Source: Bacteroidetes bacterium 43-16 (GTDB taxonomy: Bacteria > Bacteroidota > Bacteroidia > Chitinophagales > Chitinophagaceae). Taken from it: 45,708 nt of DNA. The position numbers were made by a program, and so were the translations under genes. The notes beneath the pieces were generated by a model. That model did no database searches and was not told the origin of the DNA. It worked only from the letters and a program-made list of their open reading frames with translations. Below, piece by piece: positions 25,359 through 33,372 of the stretch (positions are counted from its first letter, which is position 1; each line of letters starts with the position of its first letter). The stretch covers positions 59,651 through 105,358 of the forward strand of contig MKTB01000023.1 in the NCBI GenBank assembly GCA_001897525.1, given 5' to 3'.

Positions 25359-27668
25359 ATGAAAATTAAATATTTGATCCTTGCTGCTTCTTTAGCAATA
25401 AGCTCATTCAGTGCCGCCAAAACCTTTGCCCAGCGTGGTACTATCGCTAATAATACCATGCAGGCGATAAAGGTAAACCAGCCGGTGGCCCTCTCTTTAT
25501 TTGAAATCAGTCATGAAAGAGATGCGAAAGTAGACCAGGCCATCAATAATGTAGTTTACCTTAAACTGAATGTTGATGCGCTCAGCACACTGAATGCCAA
25601 GCAACCCAAAACTTTAAGTTTTGAATTGCCGCTTGCAGGCAATACGCACAAGATCTTACTGGCTAAGTATGATATCTTCTCTACAGATTTCAAAGCCGGG
25701 GCTAAAGATCAAAGCGGGCAATATAATCCTGTTGCCAGGCCGGAAGGTGCCTTCTACAGAGGTTTCCGGGAGGGTAGCGATCATTCTGTAGCGGCAATTT
25801 CCTTTTACCCTAATGAACTGGGCGGTGTGATCAGCATCCCGGGGGTAAACGGTAATTATAACCTGGTATTGAATAAAGAAAACCCGGGTGCACAAAATGA
25901 TCATTATATCTTGTTTAAAGAATCAGATATTATAGATGGGGAACGTTATGTGTCCCTATGTAAAAATGAAGCCATACAAGAAGACTACCGGGGTGGGCAA
26001 ACGCTCCGGAAAAGAGGTAAAAATGCAGGCGATCAGGGTGCTAACTGTAAAGTAGTAACCATTGCCTTATATGGCGACTTCAGACTGTACCAGAAAAATC
26101 AAAATAGTGTGACCGCTACACAAAACTACCTGACTACGGTATTCAATGGCGTGGCCGCATTATACGAAAATGAGCAGATCAGGGTAGCCCTGAAAGCCTT
26201 ATATGTAAATACCGCTCCGGATGGTTACCCGAATACAGCCCCCGGGATACTGGCAAAACTGGGCAGTGAGATCAATACCAATGTTACCGCCAACCTGATG
26301 CAGATGGTGAGCGGCTACACCGTAAACAGCGGGGGCAATCAATATGCGCCCTTGGGTGGTCTTGCCTGGTTAAATGCTTTATGTATGACACCCTTTGCCT
26401 ATACTTATGATAATACACCCACCTATATCGGGCCATTCAGTATGATCAATACAGTAGGTAATCCTAATATACCACAGGTGCCGGTTTATTCCTGGGATAT
26501 CAATTGCTCAACCCACGAGTTTGGGCATAACCTGGGTTCTCCACACACCCACAATTGCTTTTGGAATGGAAACAGTACGGCTATAGATGGTTGTGCCGGT
26601 ACCTACGATATGCAATATGCAGATAATAACTGTGCCCTGGCAGCTTTACCCACCAACCAGGGTACCATTATGAGCTATTGCCATCTTTTGCCTAATATCG
26701 GTATCAATTTGTCCAATGGCTTTGGCATACAACCCGGAGATACACTCAGAGACCGGATAGCGGCAGCTGCAGACTTCGGTTGCTTAAGCAGCGATTATTA
26801 TGCGACTACAGTCATCGATCAGGCGAGTACCACCGTTGTTGCTAACGGCTTCTGTATAGATGGTAACAATTTATATTGCTATGATACCAAGAATGATTTT
26901 GACCGGATTAATGATGAACTGGTATTGATCATCAACAGCAACAGCCTGTCCGCTCTGGACCTGTCCAATTTGCAGATATCAATGACCACTACGCCAACTT
27001 ATGGGACAGACCTGGCCATTGATGCAAGTGCCTATAACTATATTACAGGTCTTTTTGATAGCTGGTACCAATCCAACAGGAGCTGGTCCGTTGAGCTGAA
27101 CCAGACATTACCGGGGACCACCCAGTTTATCTTCCCGTTTTTAGACCAGGATAAAGAAGACCTTACCGGCTCATTTGCAGCTATGAATAATAGCAATGAC
27201 AGTATGCGACTGGTGGTGTATAAAACCGCTGCTGCGGCACTGTCTCCTGATGTAGCCGCTGCTGCTGAAGTCCAGGTATATAATCTGGGATCAGGGAGCA
27301 ATGCATGGGCTTATAATGCAAACCAGCATTATAAAAGCGCTTCCATAAATTTCAACGGTCCTCTTTATGGTGCTACCTTTGCAACCGGGAAAAGAAGATC
27401 AGGAGTAGGTATCGGGAATGTGGTCAATTCAAAACTGTTGAAATTGTATCCTAACCCGGTAACCGATAAATTGCAGATCTCTATAGATGAAAATATAGGT
27501 ACGATACAGCAGCTTGAAGTATTAGATTACCTGGGTCGCACTTTGTCTACACAAAAAACAAAAGGCCAGGAGCAATCGATCGATGTAAAAGCGCTTGCTG
27601 CAGGTGTCTATATGATCAGATGTGTAACGGATAAAGGTGTTTATATCAATAAATTTGTCAGACAATAA
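25359..27668 (+). CDS. secreted metzincin metalloprotease with type IX sorting domain
   Basis: A 769-residue exported protease. After a signal peptide (residues 1 to about 24, ending AKTFAQ) comes a propeptide-like region, then the metzincin zinc site HEFGHNLGSPH at residues 386-396 (HExxHxxGxxH) with Glu387 as general base. A Met-turn MSYCH lies near residue 437, as in reprolysin-like (M12B-type) peptidases. A beta-rich middle region follows. The C-terminal 75 residues (LYPNPVTDKLQISI, then AAGVYMIRC and INKFVRQ) are a type A T9SS sorting domain, so the protein should cross the outer membrane by type IX secretion. No T9SS machinery gene is in the window. A terminator follows at once. Confidence 0.94.
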   Translation: MKIKYLILAASLAISSFSAAKTFAQRGTIANNTMQAIKVNQPVALSLFEISHERDAKVDQAINNVVYLKLNVDALSTLNAKQPKTLSFELPLAGNTHKILLAKYDIFSTDFKAGAKDQSGQYNPVARPEGAFYRGFREGSDHSVAAISFYPNELGGVISIPGVNGNYNLVLNKENPGAQNDHYILFKESDIIDGERYVSLCKNEAIQEDYRGGQTLRKRGKNAGDQGANCKVVTIALYGDFRLYQKNQNSVTATQNYLTTVFNGVAALYENEQIRVALKALYVNTAPDGYPNTAPGILAKLGSEINTNVTANLMQMVSGYTVNSGGNQYAPLGGLAWLNALCMTPFAYTYDNTPTYIGPFSMINTVGNPNIPQVPVYSWDINCSTHEFGHNLGSPHTHNCFWNGNSTAIDGCAGTYDMQYADNNCALAALPTNQGTIMSYCHLLPNIGINLSNGFGIQPGDTLRDRIAAAADFGCLSSDYYATTVIDQASTTVVANGFCIDGNNLYCYDTKNDFDRINDELVLIINSNSLSALDLSNLQISMTTTPTYGTDLAIDASAYNYITGLFDSWYQSNRSWSVELNQTLPGTTQFIFPFLDQDKEDLTGSFAAMNNSNDSMRLVVYKTAAAALSPDVAAAAEVQVYNLGSGSNAWAYNANQHYKSASINFNGPLYGATFATGKRRSGVGIGNVVNSKLLKLYPNPVTDKLQISIDENIGTIQQLEVLDYLGRTLSTQKTKGQEQSIDVKALAAGVYMIRCVTDKGVYINKFVRQ

Positions 27669-27682
27669 TTCTGCTAAAGAAG

Positions 27683-27725
27683 AACAAAAGGGCGCAAAAC
27701 ATTGTTTTGCGCCCTTTTGTTTTTG
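27683..27725 (+). terminator. terminator of the metalloprotease gene
   Basis: A 17-bp perfect stem (27684-27700 with 27704-27720), loop ATT, then T's. It lies between converging genes and may also stop the radical SAM transcript, though the A-run on that side is weaker. Confidence 0.9.
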
Positions 27726-27741
27726 CTACATTAATGAGCTA

Positions 27742-29931
27742 TTATAACAAATACAGCCCCATAGCCTGTATGTCTCCAAAATAGGCATGACCAAATAAGA
27801 CATCCAGTGGTGGAGCCTGTTGTGCCTCCAGTATTTCATCCAGTTGCTGGATGGATTTATAACCGTTCTGCAAAGAGCAGTGTTGTAAGACCAGTTGAAG
27901 CGTATCATTGAGTTCAAGCGGTAATTCAACCTGTATAGATTCCTTCTTCTGTTGAAACTCTACCTGGGCAACACTGAGCTTTTTAGATTTCTTTTTTATC
28001 CTGACCTGCGGCATATGCCCGGTCCATAACACTTTAGTAGAAGGCCTGAGCACATGATCCCCGGCACCCGCTTCCAGGCAGCCTTGAATAAAATCGGGAG
28101 CTATCGTAGTCGCTTTGATCTTGAAATCAAACCATTCCTGTAAGGAGAACTCAAAACAAATGCCATGCATATAGTTGAACAATGCCTTGCGCAGCCCCTC
28201 CGCATATTTGCTGTGGTCGGCACCGCCATCATCCAGGTGCGGAATGTCATTATTGGCAAAGTCCCCCTCTGCATGCAGCAGCGATTTAACCTTATACGCT
28301 TCCGGGTTCATACCTACAGGACTATGCGCCGTCATGGCAAACTGGTGCCAGAAGCCGGATTGGATAATATTGGCTTCAAACATCTGGCGCACTACTTCCA
28401 GGCTATCGATCGTTTCCTGGTCGGTCTGGGTAGGGAAGCCATACATCAGGTAAGCATGCACCATGATACCGGCTTCGGTAAAGCTATCCGTTACTTTAGC
28501 TACCTGGGCCAGGGTAACTCCCTTTTTGATCAGGGCAAGTAAACGATCCGAGGCTACCTCAAGCCCCCCGGAAACGGCAATACAGCCCGAAGCAGCTAAT
28601 AGTCTGCATAAGTCAGGGCTAAAGCTTTTCTCGAAGCGGATATTTGTCCACCAGGTAATCGTAATTTTCCTTTTCAGGATCTCTATGGCCAGCTCGCGCA
28701 TCAGGGCCGGGGGAGCAGCTTCATCTACAAAGTGAAAGCCCGTCTCGCCCGTTTGTGCAATGATCGTCTCTATACGGTCTGCCAATACAGTAGCCGTAGT
28801 GGCTTCATAGTTTTTAATATAGTCCAGGCTGATGTCACAAAAAGTGCATTTGCCCCAGTAGCAGCCATGTGCCAGCGTGAGCTTATTCCAGCGGCCATCG
28901 CTCCATAAACGGTGCATGGGATTGGCCACTTCTATCACCGATAAATATTGTTCAGCAGGCAATCCCTCGTAATCCGGGGTACCTACTTCTATCTGTTTAT
29001 AGTCCGGGGCAAGAGAAGCGTTAAAGTAGTAAACCGCTCCGTCTGCCAGGGAAAAACTCCGTTTCAGGAAATCAATACCACGCTTGCCTTCCAGGTATTC
29101 CACCAGGTGATAGATACAGGCTTCACCATCATCTAAAGTGATGAAGTCCAGGAATTCAAACACACGGGTGTCCTTCAGCGAACGCAATTCCGTATTGGCA
29201 TAACCGCCGCCCATGCAGATGTTGATGTCCGGGTACTTCTCTTTGACAAATTTGGCACAGCGCAATCCTCCATACAGGTTGCCCGGGAAAGGGACTGATA
29301 TGCCCAAAAGCGTGGGCTTGCAGGACTGTAATTTTTTATCCAAGATGTCCAGGGTAATCTGGTCTGTAAAAGTCGGGGGCAGCTGCAATGCCGTGTACAG
29401 CTCATCAAAAGAATGTGCACTGCTGGCCAGTCGTTCCGCATAGCGGCTGAAGCCGAAAAAAGGATCAACGGTAGCTTTGATCAGGTCACCGATATCTTCC
29501 AGGTACAGCGTGGCCAGGTGACGGGCCTTATCGCGTATGCCCATAGTACCGAAGGCCCATTCCAGGTCAGCTACCTGCTCAAATCTTTTGGCCTCCGGCA
29601 GATAATTACCCGTACAGATGCTGTGCGCAAGGGTAGGGTTTTTATCCTGGAAAAACAAGATAACCGGCTCAATGGTATTAATGTAATCTTCCTGCAATGC
29701 GACAATACGCTTCTCATTGGCCCTTAACTGGAAATTGCCCTCTGCTACCGCCTGGAATAAGGCCAGCAGCCCCTTCCTGGAGAAAATGGCATTGATGACC
29801 TCTATGCCCAGGTCTGCCTGGGCACAAGGCACTTCCTTGGTGTTCAGAAAGCCTTTCAGGTATGCCGTAGCCGGATAGGGTGTATTCAGTTGGGTAAAAG
29901 GGGGCGTAATTAAAAAAACAGATTGCTGCAC
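27742..29931 (-). CDS. B12-binding-domain radical SAM protein
   Basis: A protein of about 729 residues with an N-terminal cobalamin-binding-like fold (about 160-290, LLGISVPFPGNLYGG and INICMGGGYANTEL) and a radical SAM core. The cluster motif reads GCYWGKCTFC near residue 357, i.e. C-x4-C-x2-C instead of the classic C-x3-C-x2-C. No DxHxxG cobalamin motif is seen. GGLEVASDRLL and the strand AYLMYGFPTQT follow, as in the family. The frame opens with a TTG at 29943. I prefer the GTG at 29931, because a -7 element TAATTTTG (plus 29955-29962) would leave almost no leader for the TTG. The substrate is unknown; it is divergent from a TonB-C gene. Confidence 0.9.
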   Translation of the reverse strand: MQQSVFLITPPFTQLNTPYPATAYLKGFLNTKEVPCAQADLGIEVINAIFSRKGLLALFQAVAEGNFQLRANEKRIVALQEDYINTIEPVILFFQDKNPTLAHSICTGNYLPEAKRFEQVADLEWAFGTMGIRDKARHLATLYLEDIGDLIKATVDPFFGFSRYAERLASSAHSFDELYTALQLPPTFTDQITLDILDKKLQSCKPTLLGISVPFPGNLYGGLRCAKFVKEKYPDINICMGGGYANTELRSLKDTRVFEFLDFITLDDGEACIYHLVEYLEGKRGIDFLKRSFSLADGAVYYFNASLAPDYKQIEVGTPDYEGLPAEQYLSVIEVANPMHRLWSDGRWNKLTLAHGCYWGKCTFCDISLDYIKNYEATTATVLADRIETIIAQTGETGFHFVDEAAPPALMRELAIEILKRKITITWWTNIRFEKSFSPDLCRLLAASGCIAVSGGLEVASDRLLALIKKGVTLAQVAKVTDSFTEAGIMVHAYLMYGFPTQTDQETIDSLEVVRQMFEANIIQSGFWHQFAMTAHSPVGMNPEAYKVKSLLHAEGDFANNDIPHLDDGGADHSKYAEGLRKALFNYMHGICFEFSLQEWFDFKIKATTIAPDFIQGCLEAGAGDHVLRPSTKVLWTGHMPQVRIKKKSKKLSVAQVEFQQKKESIQVELPLELNDTLQLVLQHCSLQNGYKSIQQLDEILEAQQAPPLDVLFGHAYFGDIQAMGLYLL

Positions 29932-29954
29932 GAAGAAAATCAAAAATTAAACTA

Positions 29955-29962
29955 CAAAATTA
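29955..29962 (-). promoter_or_regulatory. -7 element of the radical SAM gene
   Basis: Plus-strand CAAAATTA reads TAATTTTG on the minus strand. No proper -33 match. Its position favours the GTG start at 29931. Confidence 0.45.
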
Positions 29963-30046
29963 AACAACTATTAGCTGATTTGCTAATATGGTCATTGAGG
30001 CCTGCCATACAAGGGATGAAAAACCGATTTATGTACCATAAATCAG

Positions 30047-30054
30047 TACATTTG
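30047..30054 (+). promoter_or_regulatory. -7 element almost touching the TonB-C gene start
   Basis: TACATTTG matches TAnnTTTG exactly and is followed by only five bases before the ATG at 30060. Transcription should begin within a few bases of the start codon, giving a near-leaderless message. No clear -33 element. Confidence 0.5.
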
Positions 30055-30059
30055 TATTT

Positions 30060-30509
30060 ATGAAAATTAAATTAATAATAACCCTTATATTGTTATCCAC
30101 TGCCGCTTTGAGTGGAATTGCACAGGAGCAACAAGCAGATGTGAGCACACACGTAATTAAAATAGTTGCTCTAAGTGATCAAAAAGAAGATACGGACCAG
30201 GTTTGTAAGGCCGTGCAGAAAAAGCCTGCGCCAACGGTCAATTTAATTGAATTTTTTACTAAGAATATTCGTTATCCTAAAGCAGCTAGAAAGGCTCAAG
30301 TAGAAGGCCGGGTTACTGTAGAAGTGGTTGTAGAGAAAGATGGCAGCCTTTCGAATGTCAGGGTAGTAAGAGGCCGGGAAATAAGTCATGGTCTTCCGGA
30401 AGAAGCGGTCCGGGTGGTGAAATCTATGCCTAAATGGCAACCTGCTATTAACTTTGGAAAAGTTGTTCGTTCTTATTATACAATGCCTGTAGATTTTAAA
30501 TTGAAATAA
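30060..30509 (+). CDS. secreted TonB C-terminal domain protein
   Basis: A 149-residue protein: signal peptide MKIKLIITLILLSTAALSGIAQ, a short linker, then one TonB C-terminal domain (about residues 60-149). The motif order is IRYPKAARKAQVEGRVTVEV, EKDGSLSNVRVVRGR, GLPEEAVRVVKSMPKWQPAI and MPVDFKLK. In true TonB this domain grips outer-membrane receptors. Here there is no N-terminal membrane anchor or Pro-rich spacer, so energy coupling through ExbBD is not possible in the usual way. It is a close relative of each half of the 35462 protein. The role is unknown. Confidence 0.88.
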   Translation: MKIKLIITLILLSTAALSGIAQEQQADVSTHVIKIVALSDQKEDTDQVCKAVQKKPAPTVNLIEFFTKNIRYPKAARKAQVEGRVTVEVVVEKDGSLSNVRVVRGREISHGLPEEAVRVVKSMPKWQPAINFGKVVRSYYTMPVDFKLK

Positions 30510-30544
30510 ATTCATTGACGGAAACCTTAGCATTATCGAAACAG

Positions 30545-31228
30545 ATGAATAAAAAAGTCTACTTCAACTGGAGCAGCGGCAAAGACTCTGCCCTGGCCCT
30601 TCATTATTTATTACAGGATAAAGCCGTTTCCGTCGCTCATTTGCTGACTACCATCAATGAGACACAGCAAAGAGTGAGTATGCATGGAGTACGTCGCAGT
30701 CTGCTGGAAGCACAGTTGCAAGCGATCGGTTTGCCTTATTCCATTGTATCCATCCCGGAACAATGCATCAATACTACCTATGAGTCCATTATGGAGGAAG
30801 CTACCGGGCAATTGCTCCGGGAAGGCTTTGGCTATGCGGCTTTCGGCGATATTTTCCTGGAAGACCTTAAGCAGTACCGGGAGCAGCAGTTAGCCCGGAT
30901 CGGGCTTAAAGGCTTGTTCCCATTATGGAAACATGACAGTCTTTCTGTTGTTGAAGCGTTTATAGACCTGGGTTTTAAAGCCATTACCGTATCCGTAAAT
31001 GCACAATATTTAGATGAATCTTTTGTAGGGCGTATCCTGGACCGAGATTTTATCAGGGACCTGCCTCCCGGCGTTGATCCGGCCGGGGAAAACGGCGAGT
31101 TTCATACCTTTTGCTTTGCAGCGCCCTATTTTAAACGTAATATAGACTTTGAAGTGGGTGAAAAGGTGTACAGGACCTACCAGCACGGTACAGAGACCTT
31201 TGGCTATTGGTTCTGCGATTTAGTTTAG
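30545..31228 (+). CDS. Dph6-related ATP pyrophosphatase (diphthine-ammonia-ligase-like)
   Basis: A 227-residue N-type ATP pyrophosphatase. The PP-loop FNWSSGKDSALAL lies at residues 6-18 and binds the ATP phosphates. HGVRRSLLEAQLQAIGLP and FGDIFLEDLKQYREQQLARIGL match the Dph6-family core. In archaea and eukaryotes Dph6 amidates diphthine on EF-2; bacteria lack diphthamide, so the bacterial relatives must have another substrate, unknown to me. The ATG at 30545 is used; the frame begins at a TTG (30515) with ten residues unlike the family. It follows the TonB-C gene by 35 bases and ends before a hairpin repeat. Confidence 0.88.
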   Translation: MNKKVYFNWSSGKDSALALHYLLQDKAVSVAHLLTTINETQQRVSMHGVRRSLLEAQLQAIGLPYSIVSIPEQCINTTYESIMEEATGQLLREGFGYAAFGDIFLEDLKQYREQQLARIGLKGLFPLWKHDSLSVVEAFIDLGFKAITVSVNAQYLDESFVGRILDRDFIRDLPPGVDPAGENGEFHTFCFAAPYFKRNIDFEVGEKVYRTYQHGTETFGYWFCDLV

Positions 31229-31310
31229 AGCTGTTTGTTGGGGCTTTAGCTTATGTCGTACTCGCTATTGCGGGCGAATAAAATGTAGCCGGCAAATTTA
31301 CAGGCCGGTT

Positions 31311-31346
31311 AAACCTATAAGGTTTTTGAAACCTTATAGGTTTTTT
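31311..31346 (+). repeat. palindromic intergenic repeat, AAACCTATAAGGTTT family, copy 2, possibly acting as terminator
   Basis: A perfect 15-bp stem (31311-31325 with 31329-31343) and loop TTG, followed by T's. The core is identical to that at 7873-7887. It lies between the ATP pyrophosphatase gene and the ohrR promoter and could insulate the operon. The rest of the 232-base gap holds a short GCCGG inverted pair and the ohrR control region. Confidence 0.85.
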
Positions 31347-31388
31347 ATATCAGCTCAACTCATTCCTGTTTTAACAAAATATTTTCTG

Positions 31389-31414
31389 CAATTATATTGT
31401 GTGCAATATAATTG
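31389..31414. promoter_or_regulatory. OhrR operator candidate (11-bp-arm palindrome)
   Basis: CAATTATATTG-TGTG-CAATATAATTG is a perfect inverted repeat with 11-bp arms and a 4-base centre. It contains the -33 TTG (31397-31399) of the ohrR promoter and lies 47 bases before the ohrR start. An AT-rich palindrome overlapping its own promoter is what a MarR/OhrR autorepressor needs. Binding itself is inferred. Confidence 0.75.
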
Positions 31415-31426
31415 TGTGTAACTTTG
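31397..31426 (+). promoter_or_regulatory. promoter of the ohrR operon
   Basis: TTG at 31397-31399, a 19-bp spacer, and TAACTTTG at 31419-31426. The -33 element is inside the palindrome at 31389-31414, so repressor binding would block sigma factor. Confidence 0.78.
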
Positions 31427-31460
31427 TTTTAGATTTTAACCAGGAAAGCATAGCAGCAGT

Positions 31461-31898
31461 ATGAAAAGCAAAGAAGAAATATTGAAACTGGAACACCAGG
31501 TTTGTTTCCCCATATACACCTTGTCTAAAGAGATCGTGAGTATGTACCGGCCTTACCTGGATGAACTGGACATTTCCTACCCCCAGTATTTAGTGTTGAT
31601 GGTGTTGTGGGAAGAGCAGCAGGCCACCGTGAGTATGATCTGTGAAAAGCTATACCTCGACACAGGTACGATAACACCTATGCTGAAAAGGATGGAAGCA
31701 AAAGAGTTGATTGCCAGGACCAGGCAGAAGAATGATGAAAGGGTGGTGCAGATAACCCTGACCCAAAAAGGAAAAGACCTGAAGAAGAAAGCAATTAATA
31801 TCCCCTATAAGCTCCTTGAAGATATTGATCTCACACAGGAGGAGCTGGTCTTCTTAAGAAGTATCACGACAAAAATTTTAAAAAAATCAAATAAATAA
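31461..31898 (+). CDS. ohrR: OhrR-type MarR-family organic peroxide sensor
   Basis: A 145-residue winged-helix repressor. OhrR proteins lose DNA binding when a single N-terminal Cys is oxidised by organic hydroperoxide. Here Cys15 lies in LEHQVCFPIYTLSKEI, with Tyr19 and Tyr29 (SMYRPYL), the same numbers as the Cys and two Tyr of the Bacillus enzyme. The wing/recognition region reads LDTGTITPMLKRMEAKELI, and RTRQKNDERVVQITLT is the wing. The gene is first in an operon with ohr 6 bases downstream, and a palindrome sits on its own promoter, so autorepression with peroxide induction is expected. No extra Cys for a 2-Cys mechanism is seen. Confidence 0.94.
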   Translation: MKSKEEILKLEHQVCFPIYTLSKEIVSMYRPYLDELDISYPQYLVLMVLWEEQQATVSMICEKLYLDTGTITPMLKRMEAKELIARTRQKNDERVVQITLTQKGKDLKKKAINIPYKLLEDIDLTQEELVFLRSITTKILKKSNK

Positions 31899-31904
31899 AA
31901 TCAT

Positions 31905-32327
31905 ATGAAAGCACTGTATACAGCTGTAGCTACAGCAACAGGAGGTCGCAATGGCCATGTAAGAACAGACAATGGTACACTTGATCTGCAGGTAAGACAT
32001 CCAAAAGCATTGGGTGGGGCTAATGATAATCATCCGAACCCGGAGCAGCTCTTTGCAGCAGGTTATTCCGCTTGCTTTGGCAGTGCCCTGGACCGCGTGA
32101 TTAGCTTAAGCAAAACAGCCGTAAGCGCTACAGAGGTTACCGCAAAAGTCAGCATCGGCCAGATTGAAAACGGAGGATTCGGCTTGTCTGTAGTATTAGA
32201 TGTAAATGTTTCCGGTGTTGATTTACCTACGGCCAATACATTGGTAGAAAAAGCGCACCAGGTATGTCCTTATTCCAATGCCACCCGTAACAATATTGAT
32301 GTAACTTTAAACGTAACTAACCATTAA
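31905..32327 (+). CDS. ohr: organic hydroperoxide resistance protein Ohr
   Basis: Ohr is a thiol peroxidase that reduces fatty-acid and other organic hydroperoxides, recycled by lipoylated partners. It has 140 residues. The reactive cysteines are Cys57 in AAGYSACFGSAL and Cys121 in HQVCPYSNATR. NPEQLFAAGY carries the Glu of the family. It sits 6 bases after ohrR and 10 bases before the DUF1304 gene, and is probably the main product of the peroxide-induced transcript. Confidence 0.96.
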   Translation: MKALYTAVATATGGRNGHVRTDNGTLDLQVRHPKALGGANDNHPNPEQLFAAGYSACFGSALDRVISLSKTAVSATEVTAKVSIGQIENGGFGLSVVLDVNVSGVDLPTANTLVEKAHQVCPYSNATRNNIDVTLNVTNH

Positions 32328-32337
32328 AATTTATTAG

Positions 32338-32709
32338 ATGCAATACGTAGCGCTCATATTAACGGCAATAGTAGCCATAGAACATCTGTACATCCTGTGG
32401 ATGGAAATGTTTGCCTGGGAAACCGCAGGTAAGAAAGCATTCGGGAAGTCTTTACCTCCTGAATTATTTAAGCCCACAAAAGGCTTAGCCGCCAACCAGG
32501 GTTTGTACAACGGGTTCCTCGCTGCCGGTCTTATCTGGTCCTTATTGATAGAAGCCCCGGTATGGGCGATCAATATCAGGTTTTTCTTCCTGGCTTGTGT
32601 GGCCATTGCCGGTATCTACGGAGCGCTTACGGCCTCTAAGAAAATATTTTTTGTACAAGCATTGCCGGCATTGTTAGCCATTGCCGCCACCTTAATTGCA
32701 ATAAGATAA
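32338..32709 (+). CDS. DUF1304 family small membrane protein
   Basis: A 123-residue protein with four predicted membrane helices (about 3-20, 55-72, 78-95, 102-120). IEHLYILWMEMFAW followed by NQGLYNGFLAAGLIW is the pattern I associate with the DUF1304 family. The function is unknown. Its place in the OhrR operon suggests a role in membrane peroxide or lipid stress, which is inference from context. Charged residues within helices (the Glu and His near residue 15) could bind a metal or carry protons. Confidence 0.85.
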   Translation: MQYVALILTAIVAIEHLYILWMEMFAWETAGKKAFGKSLPPELFKPTKGLAANQGLYNGFLAAGLIWSLLIEAPVWAINIRFFFLACVAIAGIYGALTASKKIFFVQALPALLAIAATLIAIR

Positions 32710-32721
32710 ACAGATAAGAAC

Positions 32722-33357
32722 ATGAGTTTATTAGATAACCTGAAATGGCGCTATGCCACTAAGAAATACGACAAAACAAAAAAAGTAAGTGAAGAAGATG
32801 TGGCCCGGATCGTGGAAGCGGCCCGTCTGGCACCTACTTCATCAGGTATGCAGCAGTTCCGGGTACTGGTGATCAGTAACCAGGAACTTAAAGAGCAAAT
32901 TGTGCCGATTGCATCAGGTCAGCAGATCGTGGCCGACTGTTCCCACCTCCTGGTATTTGCAGCCTGGGATAAATACACCGAAGAGCGGATCGATAATATC
33001 TACCAGGTGACCACTACAGAAAGAGGATTGAATGAAGGACACTTCAATGATTATACCAACCGCCTGAAATCCGTTTACCTGCAACAAAGTCCCGAAGAAA
33101 ATTTTGCACACACGGCAAGACAAGCTTATATAGGTTTAGGCCTGGCGATTGCAGCAGCTGCAGAATTGAAATTAGACAGTACGCCTATGGAAGGTTTTAA
33201 CAACGCTGCTTTGGACGATCTGTTAGGATTGCAGGCGCAAGGTTTGAAAAGTGTATTATTACTGCCCGTAGGCTACAGGGATGCAGCTAATGACTGGTTG
33301 GTAAATATGAAAAAAGTAAGGAATGCGGAAGCGCATTTCGCTACTTATATCAAATAA
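32722..33357 (+). CDS. nitroreductase-family NAD(P)H-dependent oxidoreductase
   Basis: A 211-residue flavin enzyme of the nitroreductase family. The FMN-binding N-terminus reads LKWRYATKKYD, followed by AARLAPTSSGMQQFRVLV and, further on, HTARQAYIGLGLAIAAAAEL, typical of NfsB/YdgI-like members. VLLLPVGYRDAANDW is the conserved C-terminal loop. Such enzymes reduce nitroaromatics, quinones or enals with NAD(P)H. In this operon (12 bases after the DUF1304 gene) it could remove carbonyls or quinones made by lipid peroxidation; this is inferred. Confidence 0.92.
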   Translation: MSLLDNLKWRYATKKYDKTKKVSEEDVARIVEAARLAPTSSGMQQFRVLVISNQELKEQIVPIASGQQIVADCSHLLVFAAWDKYTEERIDNIYQVTTTERGLNEGHFNDYTNRLKSVYLQQSPEENFAHTARQAYIGLGLAIAAAAELKLDSTPMEGFNNAALDDLLGLQAQGLKSVLLLPVGYRDAANDWLVNMKKVRNAEAHFATYIK

Positions 33358-33372
33358 TAAAAACAGAAGATC

